This document shows, one piece after another, positions 1-8,341 of a stretch of 64,000 nucleotides of DNA (the first letter of the stretch is position 1; each line of letters opens with the position of its first letter). Source of the stretch: Stutzerimonas chloritidismutans AW-1 (GTDB lineage: Bacteria > Pseudomonadota > Gammaproteobacteria > Pseudomonadales > Pseudomonadaceae); assembly GCF_000495915.1 (NCBI RefSeq), contig NZ_AOFQ01000016.1, positions 1 through 64,000 on the forward strand, written 5' to 3'. The position numbers and the translations under genes were made by a program. Below the pieces are notes generated by a model. It was not told the DNA's origin and did no database searches. It was given only the letters and a program-made list of their open reading frames with translations.

Positions 1-1
1 T

Positions 2-406
2 TCCCCCGGCCCCCCCCCGCCATTGGCGTTCGACCAGCCGTACCTCGGCCACCAGGCCCGCGACGTGAAGAACAAGGGTTTCGTGCTGCGTGACGACAAC
101 GGCGAAGTGCCCATCGAAGCCGTCGACATCGTCGCCGACACCGTCGTGCGGCTGCGTGCCAGTCGCGGCTTCAGCGGCCAGCCACGCATCAGCTACGCCA
201 GCCACCAGGTCGGCGGCGCTGGCCAGCTGCGCGACAGCGACCCGATGCGCGCCGACGCCACCTACGAATACCTGCCCGACCTCATGCCTGCCGAAGCCAA
301 CATCAAGGCACTGGTGCACCAGCCCTACCCACTGCACAACTGGAGCATTGCCTTCGATATCGCCGCTGAAAAAGCCTCGCCGGCGGAACAGCCGGTCAGC
401 GAGTAG
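2..406 (+). CDS. 3' fragment of an unrecognised protein
   Basis: The reading frame is open from the first bases of the window to a TAG stop at 404-406, so this is probably the C-terminal part of a longer gene. A TTG at 23 could be read as a start but has no convincing ribosome site. The ~127 visible residues are soluble and mixed in composition, without a membrane segment or a motif I recognise. They end in an alanine/proline-rich tail. The first 19 bases are almost pure C, so the frame upstream of 23 is unreliable. The gene converges on the AcoR-like gene. Confidence 0.55.
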   Translation, partial: SPGPPPPLAFDQPYLGHQARDVKNKGFVLRDDNGEVPIEAVDIVADTVVRLRASRGFSGQPRISYASHQVGGAGQLRDSDPMRADATYEYLPDLMPAEANIKALVHQPYPLHNWSIAFDIAAEKASPAEQPVSE

Positions 407-413
407 AGCCCTG

Positions 414-432
414 GCGCCGGTCATACCGGCGC
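414..432. terminator. GC hairpin between convergent genes
   Basis: A 7-bp perfect inverted repeat (GCGCCGG / CCGGCGC, 5-nt loop) lies just after the fragment's stop and overlaps the stop codon of the AcoR-like gene. There is no clear T-run, so its role as a bidirectional terminator is inferred from position. Confidence 0.4.
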
Positions 433-2352
433 TTCGATACCCAGCACGCGCATGCGCCGGTACACCGTCGGGCGCGACACGCCTAGTTCCCTCGCGACGG
501 CGCTGACGTTCCAGCGATGCCGGCGCAGCTGGTCGCGCAGTGCCGACGCCGACTCGGGTTCGGACGGGGCCGACGACTGACGACAGCGCGCCAGAATCGG
601 TGGCAGGCACTCGTCCGGCAGATCCTGCACGGTGATCTCATCACCCTCACAGGTCGCCAGTGCGTACTGCAATACGTTGCGCAGCTCGCGGATGTTGCCC
701 GGCCAGGGATAGGCCAGCAGCGCACTCATGGCATCGCCACGCAGGTGCGGATTGCCCGGCCGGCCCTCGGCGAGTTCGGCGAACACCCGCTCGATGAGGA
801 AGCCCTTGTCGGCGCGCTCGCGCAGCGGAGGCAGCTTCAGCGACGCGCCGTTCAGGCGGTAGAACAGGTCCTCGCGAAACGCCCCGCTCTCTACCATCTG
901 CCGCAGGTCGCGGTGGCTGGCGGCCACCACGCGGATATCCACCTTCACCGGTTTCTCGGCACCCAGCGGCATCACTTCCTGCTCGGCCAGCACCCGTAAC
1001 AGCCGGGTCTGCAAGTGCAGCGGCATGTCGCCGATTTCATCGAGGAACAGCGTGCCGCCGTCGGCCTGCTGGATCAGCCCGCGCATGCCCTTGCTACGGG
1101 CGCCGGTAAAGGTGCCAGGGGCGTAGCCAAACAGCTCGCTTTCGATCAGCGACTCGGGCATGGCGCCGCAGTTGATCGCCACGAAAGGTTTGCTGCGCCG
1201 GCAACCGCTTTCGTGCAGCGCTTTGGCCAAGCGTTCCTTGCCGGTGCCGGTCTCGCCATTGAGCAGTACGTTCAGCGGCTCGCTGCATAGACGCTTGGCG
1301 CGGGCCAGCATCTTGCGCATCACCGGGTCATCGTCGGCCAGGGCATCGAGCGCGGCATGCCCACCGGGCGCGCTGCGTTCGGCCGGCTCCGGTGCACGGC
1401 GACGCGGCTCCATCAAGGCGGCGAAGAACAACTGGTGGCGATGGGTGCGAAAGGCGCGAACCTGGTCATGGCTGGCGTAGGGAATGCTCAGCACATCGCT
1501 CAGTTCGCAATCGAACAGCTGATCGATGCGCGCCTGCGCCGGGGTGCCAAAGGGGCCCGGCATCATCAACCCGTGTTCGGCCAGCAGACCCCGGGCGGCG
1601 GTGTTGCCGGCGAGCAGCTCGCCATCGTCTCCCAGTGCCAGCAGGTAGCGGCGGTTGATCAGGACGAACTCTCGGGAGCCGTCGAAACAGAGGATCGGCC
1701 GCTCGCGATAGACGCGCATGAAATAGGCATCCTCGATCATCCGCGCGTACTGCTTGACCAGCTGCAGGGCGAAGGTCTGGGAATCCTTGGTCGGTGGTGA
1801 ATGCAGCGCGGAGATATCCAGCACTGCCAGCAGCTGGCCGTGCGGGTTGAACATGGGCACCGCGGTGCAGGTGAGGTTGGTATGCCAGACGCTGAAATGA
1901 TCCTGCTGGTGACAGGTGAGCGCCTGCTGCTCCTTGATGCAGGTGCCGACTGCGCAGGTGCCGGCATGGTCTTCGCCCCAGTCCGAACCGAGGAACAGGC
2001 CGGTCTTGCGATGCGCCTTTTCGTCTGCCGGGTCGCCGAGAAACTGCACTGCGATACCGCGGTTGTCGGTCAGCAGGATCACGTAACCCAGCTCGGCGAT
2101 CTGCCGGTAGAGCTGCTCGACGCCGGCGCGGGCGACATTGATCAGCTCGTCGGCCTGATCCTGATGTTCGCGCAGCACCTGCCGCGGGACGAAGCGGGCT
2201 TCGGCAGGCCGCGCCGGATCCAGGCCGTAGTCGTGCACACAGCGGTGCCAGGAGCGCGCGATGATCGGATCACGATCACCGGGCAGGTGCGGCGCATTGG
2301 CCAGCGATAGCACCGCGTCGATATGGCTGACCGGACCGGATAGCAGATTCAT
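421..2352 (-). CDS. acoR: AcoR-like sigma-54-dependent activator
   Basis: This is a 643-residue bacterial enhancer-binding protein that activates sigma-54 promoters of acetoin/diol catabolic operons. A GAF-type sensory region spans about 75-215. The AAA+ domain has Walker A GETGTGKE at 366-373, the sigma-54 contact loop GTFTGA at 413-418 (the A-to-T variant of GAFTGA common in the AcoR group) and Walker B GGTLFLDE near 432-439. A Fis-type helix-turn-helix closes the C-terminus (VSAVARELGVSRPTVYRR). It is divergent from the GMC/E1/E2 cluster, whose upstream region carries palindromes and a -24/-12 promoter, so it is very likely the local activator. The inducer (acetoin, butanediol or another polyol) cannot be read from sequence. 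Confidence 0.9.
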   Translation of the reverse strand: MNLLSGPVSHIDAVLSLANAPHLPGDRDPIIARSWHRCVHDYGLDPARPAEARFVPRQVLREHQDQADELINVARAGVEQLYRQIAELGYVILLTDNRGIAVQFLGDPADEKAHRKTGLFLGSDWGEDHAGTCAVGTCIKEQQALTCHQQDHFSVWHTNLTCTAVPMFNPHGQLLAVLDISALHSPPTKDSQTFALQLVKQYARMIEDAYFMRVYRERPILCFDGSREFVLINRRYLLALGDDGELLAGNTAARGLLAEHGLMMPGPFGTPAQARIDQLFDCELSDVLSIPYASHDQVRAFRTHRHQLFFAALMEPRRRAPEPAERSAPGGHAALDALADDDPVMRKMLARAKRLCSEPLNVLLNGETGTGKERLAKALHESGCRRSKPFVAINCGAMPESLIESELFGYAPGTFTGARSKGMRGLIQQADGGTLFLDEIGDMPLHLQTRLLRVLAEQEVMPLGAEKPVKVDIRVVAASHRDLRQMVESGAFREDLFYRLNGASLKLPPLRERADKGFLIERVFAELAEGRPGNPHLRGDAMSALLAYPWPGNIRELRNVLQYALATCEGDEITVQDLPDECLPPILARCRQSSAPSEPESASALRDQLRRHRWNVSAVARELGVSRPTVYRRMRVLGIEAPV

Positions 2353-2408
2353 GCATCCTCCTCGAAGTGCTCGCGCCAGACCGAGCGCAGGCGACTCCAG
2401 TGAAACGC

Positions 2409-2427
2409 TTTATTGTTTTGCAATAAA
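2409..2427. promoter_or_regulatory. AT-rich inverted repeat upstream of acoR
   Basis: A perfect 7-bp inverted repeat (TTTATTG / CAATAAA, 5-nt loop) lies about 60 bp upstream of the acoR start. It may be an operator or part of the acoR promoter; no function can be assigned from sequence alone. Confidence 0.3.
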
Positions 2428-2507
2428 CGAAGGATAAACCATTGACCCGGACAGACCAGCCTGAACTTTAGAAGCACTTTTTCTATTCATATTGTTTGTC
2501 GCCGTAC

Positions 2508-2558
2508 TGTAAAACGCTTTACAGCGCTTTACAGGTGTAACGCCTAAAGCGCTTTACA
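2508..2558. promoter_or_regulatory. Cluster of TGTAA/TTACA palindromes, likely AcoR upstream activating sites
   Basis: Three adjoining palindromes share one theme: TGTAAAACGCTTTACA (2508-2523), TTACAGGTGTAA (2529-2540) and the perfect TAAAGCGCTTTA (2545-2556). The decamer (A/G)CGCTTTACA occurs three times in direct orientation (2514, 2524, 2549). The cluster lies 85-135 bp upstream of the -24 element, the usual distance for enhancer sites of NtrC-class activators. Assignment to AcoR is inferred from position and from the divergent gene. Confidence 0.7.
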
Positions 2559-2641
2559 CATTAAATACATAAGCACCGTAAAGTTACCAAAAAACCATAT
2601 TTATCAATCTACTACCAACATCTGAAGCTCTCACTAAAAGT

Positions 2642-2657
2642 TGGCATGACAACTGCT
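2642..2657 (+). promoter_or_regulatory. Sigma-54 (-24/-12) promoter of the aco-type operon
   Basis: TGGCATGACAACTGCT closely matches the sigma-54 consensus TGGCACG-N4-TTGCW. The invariant GG (2643-2644) and GC (2655-2656) are separated by exactly 10 bases. Transcription should start near 2668, leaving a leader of about 80 nt before the first gene at 2749. The divergent AAA+ activator and the upstream palindromes support this call. Confidence 0.8.
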
Positions 2658-2748
2658 CCTACTGTTTTGCGGAACAAACTCTTCGCATAACAAGATCGCC
2701 AGCATTCCGAGCACCACGGAACCGCCGGTAATAATCAGGAGCCATGTC

Positions 2749-3252
2749 ATGCACGATTCAGCTCGCCCGCACGGCACGCTAAACCGGCGACGTTTTCTTT
2801 CCATTTCCGGCCAGTCCTTGCTGGCATTCAGCCTGTCGCAACTGATCCCGGTGAACCTGCTCGCCGAGGAACGCCTGCCAGACCTGCCCGATGGCCTTCT
2901 GCGCATGGGCCGTGACGTCTTTCCCCACGCCTTCATCAGCGACCACCACTACGTGCAGCCCCTGCTCGGCCTGGTGGACGAGCAGCCGGCCCTGGTCGCT
3001 AGCGGCCTGGACGACCTGCAACAGCAGGCGCGCCTGGCCTATGGCTCGCCATTCGAACAGCTCGACGAAGCAGAGCGCGTGGCCCTGCTGACCGAGATCG
3101 AAAACACCCCCTTCTTCAAGGCCGTGCGCAGCAGCCTGATGTTCGGCCTGTACGACAACAAGGCGCTGTTCCCGCTGTTCGGCTACGAGGGTTCGTCCTG
3201 GGAATACGGCGGCTACGTCAACCGCGGCTTCAACGATCTGAACTGGCTCTGA
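2749..3252 (+). CDS. Tat-exported gluconate 2-dehydrogenase subunit 3-like small subunit
   Basis: This 167-residue protein begins with a twin-arginine signal (NRRRFLS near residue 12, then a hydrophobic stretch to about 40). That matches the small subunit family which accompanies membrane-associated FAD (GMC) dehydrogenases and is exported through Tat together with its partner. The GMC gene follows after 49 bp, so the two probably form one periplasmic dehydrogenase feeding electrons to the respiratory chain. The start follows a CAGGAG ribosome site; an ATG 5 bp earlier opens only a 12-codon frame. No cytochrome c subunit gene follows, although many relatives have one. Confidence 0.75.
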   Translation: MHDSARPHGTLNRRRFLSISGQSLLAFSLSQLIPVNLLAEERLPDLPDGLLRMGRDVFPHAFISDHHYVQPLLGLVDEQPALVASGLDDLQQQARLAYGSPFEQLDEAERVALLTEIENTPFFKAVRSSLMFGLYDNKALFPLFGYEGSSWEYGGYVNRGFNDLNWL

Positions 3253-3301
3253 GCACTCCGTGCACACGGGATAACAACAAGAACAAGACGAGGAATACCC
3301 C

Positions 3302-4879
3302 ATGGCAATTTTTGCCCAGGATGACGATGGCGTCGTGGTGATCATCGGCTCCGGCGCCGGCGGCGGGACGCTCGCCAACGCGCTGGCCAAGCAGAAGATT
3401 CGCAGCGTGGTGCTGGAAGCCGGCAAGCGCCACACGCTGGAGGACATCGAGAACGACGAGTGGGCGATGTTCAAGAAGATCTCCTGGCTCGACAAACGCC
3501 AGGCCGCCGGTGGCTGGCACCTGACCGAGAACAACCCGACCCTGCCCGCGTGGATCGTCAAGGGCGTCGGCGGCAGCACGGTGCACTGGGCCGGCATCGC
3601 CCTGCGCTTTCGCGACTTCGAATTCAAGATGCAGAGCATCAATGGCGTCATCGCCGGCGCCAACCTGCTCGACTGGCCGGTGACGCTGGACGAGATGGCG
3701 CCCTGGTACGAGAAGGCCGAGAAGCACATGGGCGTGACCGGGCCGAGCACCGGCATGGCCTATCACCCGTGGCACAACTCCTTCAAGGTGCTGGCCACCG
3801 GCGCCAAGCGGGTCGGCTACAAGGAGATCCTCTCCGGGCCGATGGCGATCAACACCGAGCCCTATGACGACCGCGCCGCCTGCCAGCAGCTCGGCTTCTG
3901 CATGCAGGGCTGCAAGATGGGCGCGAAGTGGTCGACGCTCTACACCGACATTCCCCGCGCCGAAGCCAGCGGTTATTGCGAAGTGCGCCCGCAGTCGATG
4001 GTGCTGCGCATCGAGCATGACGCCAAGGGCCGCGCCAATGCCGTGGTCTACGCCGATGCCAGCGGCACCATCCAGCGGCAGAAGGCCCGGGTGGTCTGCG
4101 TGGCGGGCAACTCCATCGAGTCGCCGCGGCTGTTGCTCAACTCCGCCTCGGCGATGTTCCCCGACGGGCTGGCCAACTCCTCCGGCCAGGTCGGGCGCAA
4201 CTACATGACCCACACCACCGCCGGCATTTTCGCGGTGATGCCCAAGCCGGTGAACATGCACCGCGGCACCACCTGCGCCGGGGTCATCTCCGACGAGTCC
4301 TACAACGACCCGTCGCGCGGCTTCGTCGGCGGTTACCGGCTGGAAATCCTTGCCCTCGGCCTGCCCTTCCTCTCCGCCTTCCTCGACCCGACGCCCAAGG
4401 GCTGGGGCAAGCAGTTCACGTCGCGGATGGAAAAGTACAACCACATGTCCGGCGTCTGGCTGTGCGGCGAAGACCTGCCGCTGGAGAACAACCGCATCAC
4501 CCTGCACGCCACAGAGAAGGACCAGTACGGCCTGCCGATTCCGGTAGTGACCAAGAGCGATCACCCGATGGATGCCGCCATGCGCAAGCACGGCGTCGCC
4601 GCCACCGCCAGGTGCTACGAGGCCGCCGGCGCCACCGACATCATCGAGCTGCCGCCCTACCCGGCCAGCCACAACATGGGCACCAACCGCATGAGCGCGA
4701 AGGCGCGTGACGGCGTGGTCAACAAGTGGGGCCAGAGCCATGACATCCCCAACCTGTTCGTCTCCGATGGCAGCCAGTTCACCACCAGCGGCGGCCAGAA
4801 CCCCACCCTCACCATCGTCGCGCTGGCCCTGCGCCAGGCCGAGCAGATCGGCCGGCTGCTCAACGAACGCGCGATCTGA
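3302..4879 (+). CDS. GMC-family FAD oxidoreductase, large subunit
   Basis: This 525-residue flavoprotein has an N-terminal Rossmann motif (IIGSGAGGG, about 14-22) and a C-terminal GMC block with the catalytic His-Asn region (SHNMGTNRM) followed by GGQNPTLTIVALALR. It has no signal of its own and would travel with the Tat-signalled subunit encoded 49 bp upstream, as in gluconate, fructose and sorbitol dehydrogenases. Its place in an AcoR-controlled operon points to oxidation of an alcohol or polyol such as a diol, but the substrate is unknown. A GAGGA ribosome site precedes the ATG. Confidence 0.85.
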   Translation: MAIFAQDDDGVVVIIGSGAGGGTLANALAKQKIRSVVLEAGKRHTLEDIENDEWAMFKKISWLDKRQAAGGWHLTENNPTLPAWIVKGVGGSTVHWAGIALRFRDFEFKMQSINGVIAGANLLDWPVTLDEMAPWYEKAEKHMGVTGPSTGMAYHPWHNSFKVLATGAKRVGYKEILSGPMAINTEPYDDRAACQQLGFCMQGCKMGAKWSTLYTDIPRAEASGYCEVRPQSMVLRIEHDAKGRANAVVYADASGTIQRQKARVVCVAGNSIESPRLLLNSASAMFPDGLANSSGQVGRNYMTHTTAGIFAVMPKPVNMHRGTTCAGVISDESYNDPSRGFVGGYRLEILALGLPFLSAFLDPTPKGWGKQFTSRMEKYNHMSGVWLCGEDLPLENNRITLHATEKDQYGLPIPVVTKSDHPMDAAMRKHGVAATARCYEAAGATDIIELPPYPASHNMGTNRMSAKARDGVVNKWGQSHDIPNLFVSDGSQFTTSGGQNPTLTIVALALRQAEQIGRLLNERAI

Positions 4880-4904
4880 CCCGTCACTACAAGGGAGTCC
4901 ACCC

Positions 4905-5894
4905 ATGACCCAGCCCAGCAACTCGCAGCGCCTGTGGATGTACGAGCAGATGCTGACCAGCCGCTACATGGAGGAATCCATCGAGCGCATCTACATGGAA
5001 GGCAAGACCCCGGTGTTCAACATGGCCAAGGGGCCGATCCCCGGCGAGATGCACCTCTCCAACGGCCAGGAGCCCTGCGCCGTGGGCGTCTGCGCCCACC
5101 TCGAGGCTGCGGACATCGTCACCGCCACCCACCGCCCGCACCACATCGCCGTGGCCAAGGGCGTCAACCTCAACGAGATGATGGCCGAGATCTTCGGCAA
5201 AGCCACCGGCCTGTCCGGCGGCCGCGGCGGGCACATGCACCTGTTCGATGGCCGGGTGAATTTCTCCTGCTCGGGGATCATCGCCGAGGGCATGGGCCCG
5301 GCGGTCGGCGCGGCGCTGTCGCGGCAGATGCAGGGCAAGCCCGGCGTGGCTGTCTCCTTCATCGGCGAGGGCGCGGCCAACCAGGGCGCCTTCCACGAAA
5401 CGCTGAACCTCGCCGCGCTGTGGAAGCTGCCGGTGGTGTTCGTCATCGAGGACAACGCCTGGGGCATCTCGGTGGCCAAGGCCAGCGCCACCTGCATCGA
5501 GCAGCACCACGTACGCGCCGCGGCCTACGGCATGCCCGGCGTGTTCGTCGAGAACAACGACCCGGACGGCGTGTTCCGCGCCGCCGGTGAAGCCATCGAG
5601 CGCGCCCGCGCCGGTGGCGGCCCGACCCTGATCGAGATCGAGACCTACCGCCTGGCCGGCCACTTCATGGGCGACGGCGAAACCTACCGCCCCGAGGGCG
5701 AGAAGGACGGCCTGATGAAAAAGGACCCGATCCCCGGTTACCGCCAACGCCTGATCGACGAAGGCGTGATGAGCGAAGCGCAGGCCGAAGACATCGCCGC
5801 ACGCGCCCGCGGCCGCATCGACGAGGCCGTGCAGTTCGCCCGCGAAAGCCCGTACCCGCGGCCGGAAGAGGCGCTGGAGCAGGTCTTCGTGTAG
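4905..5894 (+). CDS. acoA: ThDP-dependent dehydrogenase E1 alpha subunit (AcoA-like)
   Basis: This 329-residue subunit is the ThDP-binding half of a 2-oxoacid/acetoin dehydrogenase E1. The ThDP motif spans 154-184: it starts GEGAANQG and ends IEDN, so it carries GEG where most relatives have GDG. The paired E1 beta gene lies two genes downstream, with the butanediol dehydrogenase inserted between. By analogy E1 would cleave acetoin into acetaldehyde and an acetyl group passed to lipoyl-E2. The protein looks divergent from textbook AcoA, so the exact substrate is uncertain. The start is the ATG after AAGGGAG; the frame is also open upstream through the end of the GMC gene. Confidence 0.8.
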   Translation: MTQPSNSQRLWMYEQMLTSRYMEESIERIYMEGKTPVFNMAKGPIPGEMHLSNGQEPCAVGVCAHLEAADIVTATHRPHHIAVAKGVNLNEMMAEIFGKATGLSGGRGGHMHLFDGRVNFSCSGIIAEGMGPAVGAALSRQMQGKPGVAVSFIGEGAANQGAFHETLNLAALWKLPVVFVIEDNAWGISVAKASATCIEQHHVRAAAYGMPGVFVENNDPDGVFRAAGEAIERARAGGGPTLIEIETYRLAGHFMGDGETYRPEGEKDGLMKKDPIPGYRQRLIDEGVMSEAQAEDIAARARGRIDEAVQFARESPYPRPEEALEQVFV

Positions 5895-5915
5895 CACAGG
5901 TCAGTCCCGAAGACC

Positions 5916-5944
5916 GCAGAAGCGAGCCTGCTCGCGAAACGCGG
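5916..5944. repeat. REP-like palindromic element inside the operon
   Basis: The stretch around AGCGAGCCTGCTCGCGAA (5921-5938) contains GCGAGC-CT-GCTCGC and matches the general form of Pseudomonas REP sequences. It sits in the 81-bp gap between acoA and the butanediol-type dehydrogenase and could act as an mRNA stability or attenuation element. Identification is from pattern memory. Confidence 0.5.
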
Positions 5945-5975
5945 ACACCAGCAGAACAACAAGAGGAACACCACC

Positions 5976-7064
5976 ATGAACAGCCAAGCCACCATGATCG
6001 CCGCCGTCTGGCACGGCCGCAAGGACATCCGCCTGGAACAGGTCCCGCTGCCCGGCGCGCCGCAACCGGGTTGGGTACAGATTCGCGTGCACTGGTGCGG
6101 CATCTGTGGCTCCGACCTGCACGAATACCTCGCCGGCCCGGTGTTCATTCCGGTGGATGCGCCGCACCCGCTCACCGGCATCAAGGGCCAGTGCATCCTC
6201 GGCCACGAGTTCTGCGGCGAGATCGTCGCCACCGGTGAAGGCGTCGAGGGCTACACGCCGGGCGACAAGGTCGCCGCCGATGCCTGCCAGCACTGCGGCC
6301 AGTGCCGCTTCTGCAAGACCGGCCAGTACAATCTCTGCGAGCAGCTGGCCTTTACCGGCTTGATGAACAACGGCGCCTTCGCCGAATTCGTCAACGTACC
6401 CGCCGAGCTACTCTACCGCCTGCCGGAGGGATTCCCAATGGAAGCCGGCGCGCTGATCGAGCCGCTGGCGGTGGGCATGCACGCGGTGAAGAAGGCCGGC
6501 AGCCTGCTCGGCGAAACCGTGGTGGTGGTCGGCGCCGGCACCATCGGCCTGTGCACCATCATGTGCGCCAAGGCTGCGGGCGCCGGCCAGGTGATCGCGC
6601 TGGAGATGTCCGCGGCGCGCAAGGCCAAGGCGCTGGAAGTCGGTGCCAACCGGGTCATCGACCCCAGCGAGTGCGACGCCATCGCCGAAATCAAGGCGCT
6701 CACCGGCGGCTACGGCGCCGGCGTCTCCTTCGAGTGTATCGGCCACAAGTCCACCGCCAAGCTCGCCATCGACGTGATCCGCAAGGCCGGTCGCTGCGTG
6801 ATGGTCGGCATCTTCGAGGAACCCTCGGAGTTCAACTTCTTCGAGATCGTCGCCACCGAGAAACAAGTGATCGGCTCGCTCGCCTACGCCGGCGAATTCG
6901 CCGACGTCATCGCCCTGATCACCGACAGCCGCATGGACGTCACCCCGCTGATCACCGGCCGCATCGGCCTGGACAACATCCTCGAGCAGGGCTTCGAGGA
7001 GCTGGCCAACCACAAGGACCGCAACGTCAAGATCATCGTCAGCCCCGCCGCACTGGCCGGCTGA
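5976..7064 (+). CDS. Zinc-dependent 2,3-butanediol/sorbitol-type dehydrogenase
   Basis: This 362-residue medium-chain dehydrogenase has a catalytic zinc site (C41, H77-E78 in GHEF, E in the LIEPLAVG segment), a structural zinc cluster C107/C110/C113/C121 and an NAD-binding GAGTIG motif near 175-180. It resembles (R,R)-2,3-butanediol dehydrogenases, which convert butanediol to acetoin. Its position between the two E1 genes makes sense if it feeds the E1/E2 complex. A GAGGA ribosome site precedes the ATG. Other secondary alcohols or diols remain possible. Confidence 0.82.
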   Translation: MNSQATMIAAVWHGRKDIRLEQVPLPGAPQPGWVQIRVHWCGICGSDLHEYLAGPVFIPVDAPHPLTGIKGQCILGHEFCGEIVATGEGVEGYTPGDKVAADACQHCGQCRFCKTGQYNLCEQLAFTGLMNNGAFAEFVNVPAELLYRLPEGFPMEAGALIEPLAVGMHAVKKAGSLLGETVVVVGAGTIGLCTIMCAKAAGAGQVIALEMSAARKAKALEVGANRVIDPSECDAIAEIKALTGGYGAGVSFECIGHKSTAKLAIDVIRKAGRCVMVGIFEEPSEFNFFEIVATEKQVIGSLAYAGEFADVIALITDSRMDVTPLITGRIGLDNILEQGFEELANHKDRNVKIIVSPAALAG

Positions 7065-7077
7065 GCAGGAGAACCCC

Positions 7078-8100
7078 ATGACCACAGCAGTAAAGGAAAG
7101 AAAACTAACCGTCGCCCGCGCCATGGCCGAAGCCGTGGCGCAGGAGATGCGCCTGGACCCGAAGGTGTTCGTGATGGGCGAGGACATCGGCCAGCTCGGC
7201 GGCGTGTTCGGCAACACCCGTGGGCTGTATGACGAGTTCGGCAAGACGCGCATCCGCGACACGCCGATTTCCGAAACGGCCTTTATCGGCGCCGCGGTCG
7301 GCGCCGCCTCGGACGGCATGCGGCCGATCGTCGAGCTGATGTTCGTCGACTTCTTCGGCGTCTGCATGGACGCGATCTACAACCTGATGGCCAAAAACAC
7401 CTACTTCTCCGGCGGCAAGGTGCCGGTGCCGATGGTGTTGATGGCCTCCACCGGCGCCGGTTACTCGGACGCCGCCCAGCACTCGCAATGCCTCTACGGC
7501 ACCTTCGCCCACCTGCCGGGCATGAAGGTGGTGGTGCCGAGCAACGCCTACGACGCCAAAGGCCTGATGACTGCGGCGATTCGCGACGACAACCCGGTGG
7601 TGTACCTCTTCCACAAGGCGCTGCAGGGCATGGGCTGGTTGGGCACCGAGAAAGGCGCCACGGTGCCGGTGCCGGAAGAGCCCTACATCGTCGAGATCGG
7701 CAAGGCCAAGACCGTGCGCGAGGGTCGCGACGTCAGCCTGGTCAGCCTCGGCGCCGGCGTGCACCACGCCCTGCGCGCTGCCGCGCAGCTGGAGAAGGAC
7801 GGCGTCAGCGCCGAGGTCATCGACCTGCGCAGCCTGGTGCCGCTGGACCGCGAACATGTCATCGCCTCGGTACGCAAAACCGGCAGGCTGATAGTGATCG
7901 ACGAGGACTATCACAGCTTCGGCGTAAGCGGCGAAATCATCGCCAGCGTCGTCGAGCACGACATCGGCATGCTCAAGGCGCGCCCGCAGCGGGTGGCCTT
8001 CCCCGACATCCCCATCCCCTTCACCCCGGTCATGGAGCAATGGGCCCTGCCCAACGCCGACAAGATCGTGGCCGCCTACCACGCCATGCATAAGGAATGA
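7078..8100 (+). CDS. acoB: ThDP-dependent dehydrogenase E1 beta subunit (AcoB-like)
   Basis: This 340-residue transketolase-like pyrimidine-binding subunit partners the AcoA-like protein. The family pattern is intact: a GEDIGQLGGVFG segment near residue 34, then the TPISETAFIG segment, and a C-terminal transketolase domain with the DLRSLVPLD turn. AGGAG precedes the ATG. Its stop overlaps a possible ATG of the lipoyl gene, which suggests translational coupling. Confidence 0.88.
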   Translation: MTTAVKERKLTVARAMAEAVAQEMRLDPKVFVMGEDIGQLGGVFGNTRGLYDEFGKTRIRDTPISETAFIGAAVGAASDGMRPIVELMFVDFFGVCMDAIYNLMAKNTYFSGGKVPVPMVLMASTGAGYSDAAQHSQCLYGTFAHLPGMKVVVPSNAYDAKGLMTAAIRDDNPVVYLFHKALQGMGWLGTEKGATVPVPEEPYIVEIGKAKTVREGRDVSLVSLGAGVHHALRAAAQLEKDGVSAEVIDLRSLVPLDREHVIASVRKTGRLIVIDEDYHSFGVSGEIIASVVEHDIGMLKARPQRVAFPDIPIPFTPVMEQWALPNADKIVAAYHAMHKE

Positions 8101-8105
8101 CGTTT

Positions 8106-8339
8106 ATGAGTACCCCCATCGTGATTGCAGACGACCTCTGGGAAGGCGACGCCGAAGCGGTGATCACCTCCTGGCTGGTCAGCGACGGCGCCGAAGTGGC
8201 CGCCGGAGACCTGGTCGCCGAGGTCATGTCGGAAAAGGCCCAGTTCGAGATCGAGGCGCCGGCTGCCGGCGTGCTGAAGATCATCGAGGAAGAAGACGCG
8301 GTGATCGCCAAGGGTGCGGTCATCGGCCAGGTGGAATAG
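8106..8339 (+). CDS. Stand-alone lipoyl (biotinyl-lipoyl) carrier protein
   Basis: This 77-residue protein is a single lipoyl domain and nothing else. The attachment lysine is K44 in VMSEKAQFE, at the usual hairpin position (compare ETDKA in other E2s). In most 2-oxoacid/acetoin complexes this domain is the N-terminus of E2; here it is a separate gene, with the E2 catalytic subunit starting 2 bp after its stop. The ATG at 8106 is preferred because AAGGA lies at normal spacing; an ATG at 8097 would overlap acoB but has almost no spacing. It probably shuttles acetyl groups between E1 and E2. Confidence 0.85.
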   Translation: MSTPIVIADDLWEGDAEAVITSWLVSDGAEVAAGDLVAEVMSEKAQFEIEAPAAGVLKIIEEEDAVIAKGAVIGQVE

Positions 8340-8341
8340 CC

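Noticed and set aside
3230..4921. 563-codon open frame antisense to the GMC oxidoreductase
   Set aside because: It mirrors the GC-rich third positions of the GMC gene, has low-complexity Ala/Gly/Val composition and no family motif.
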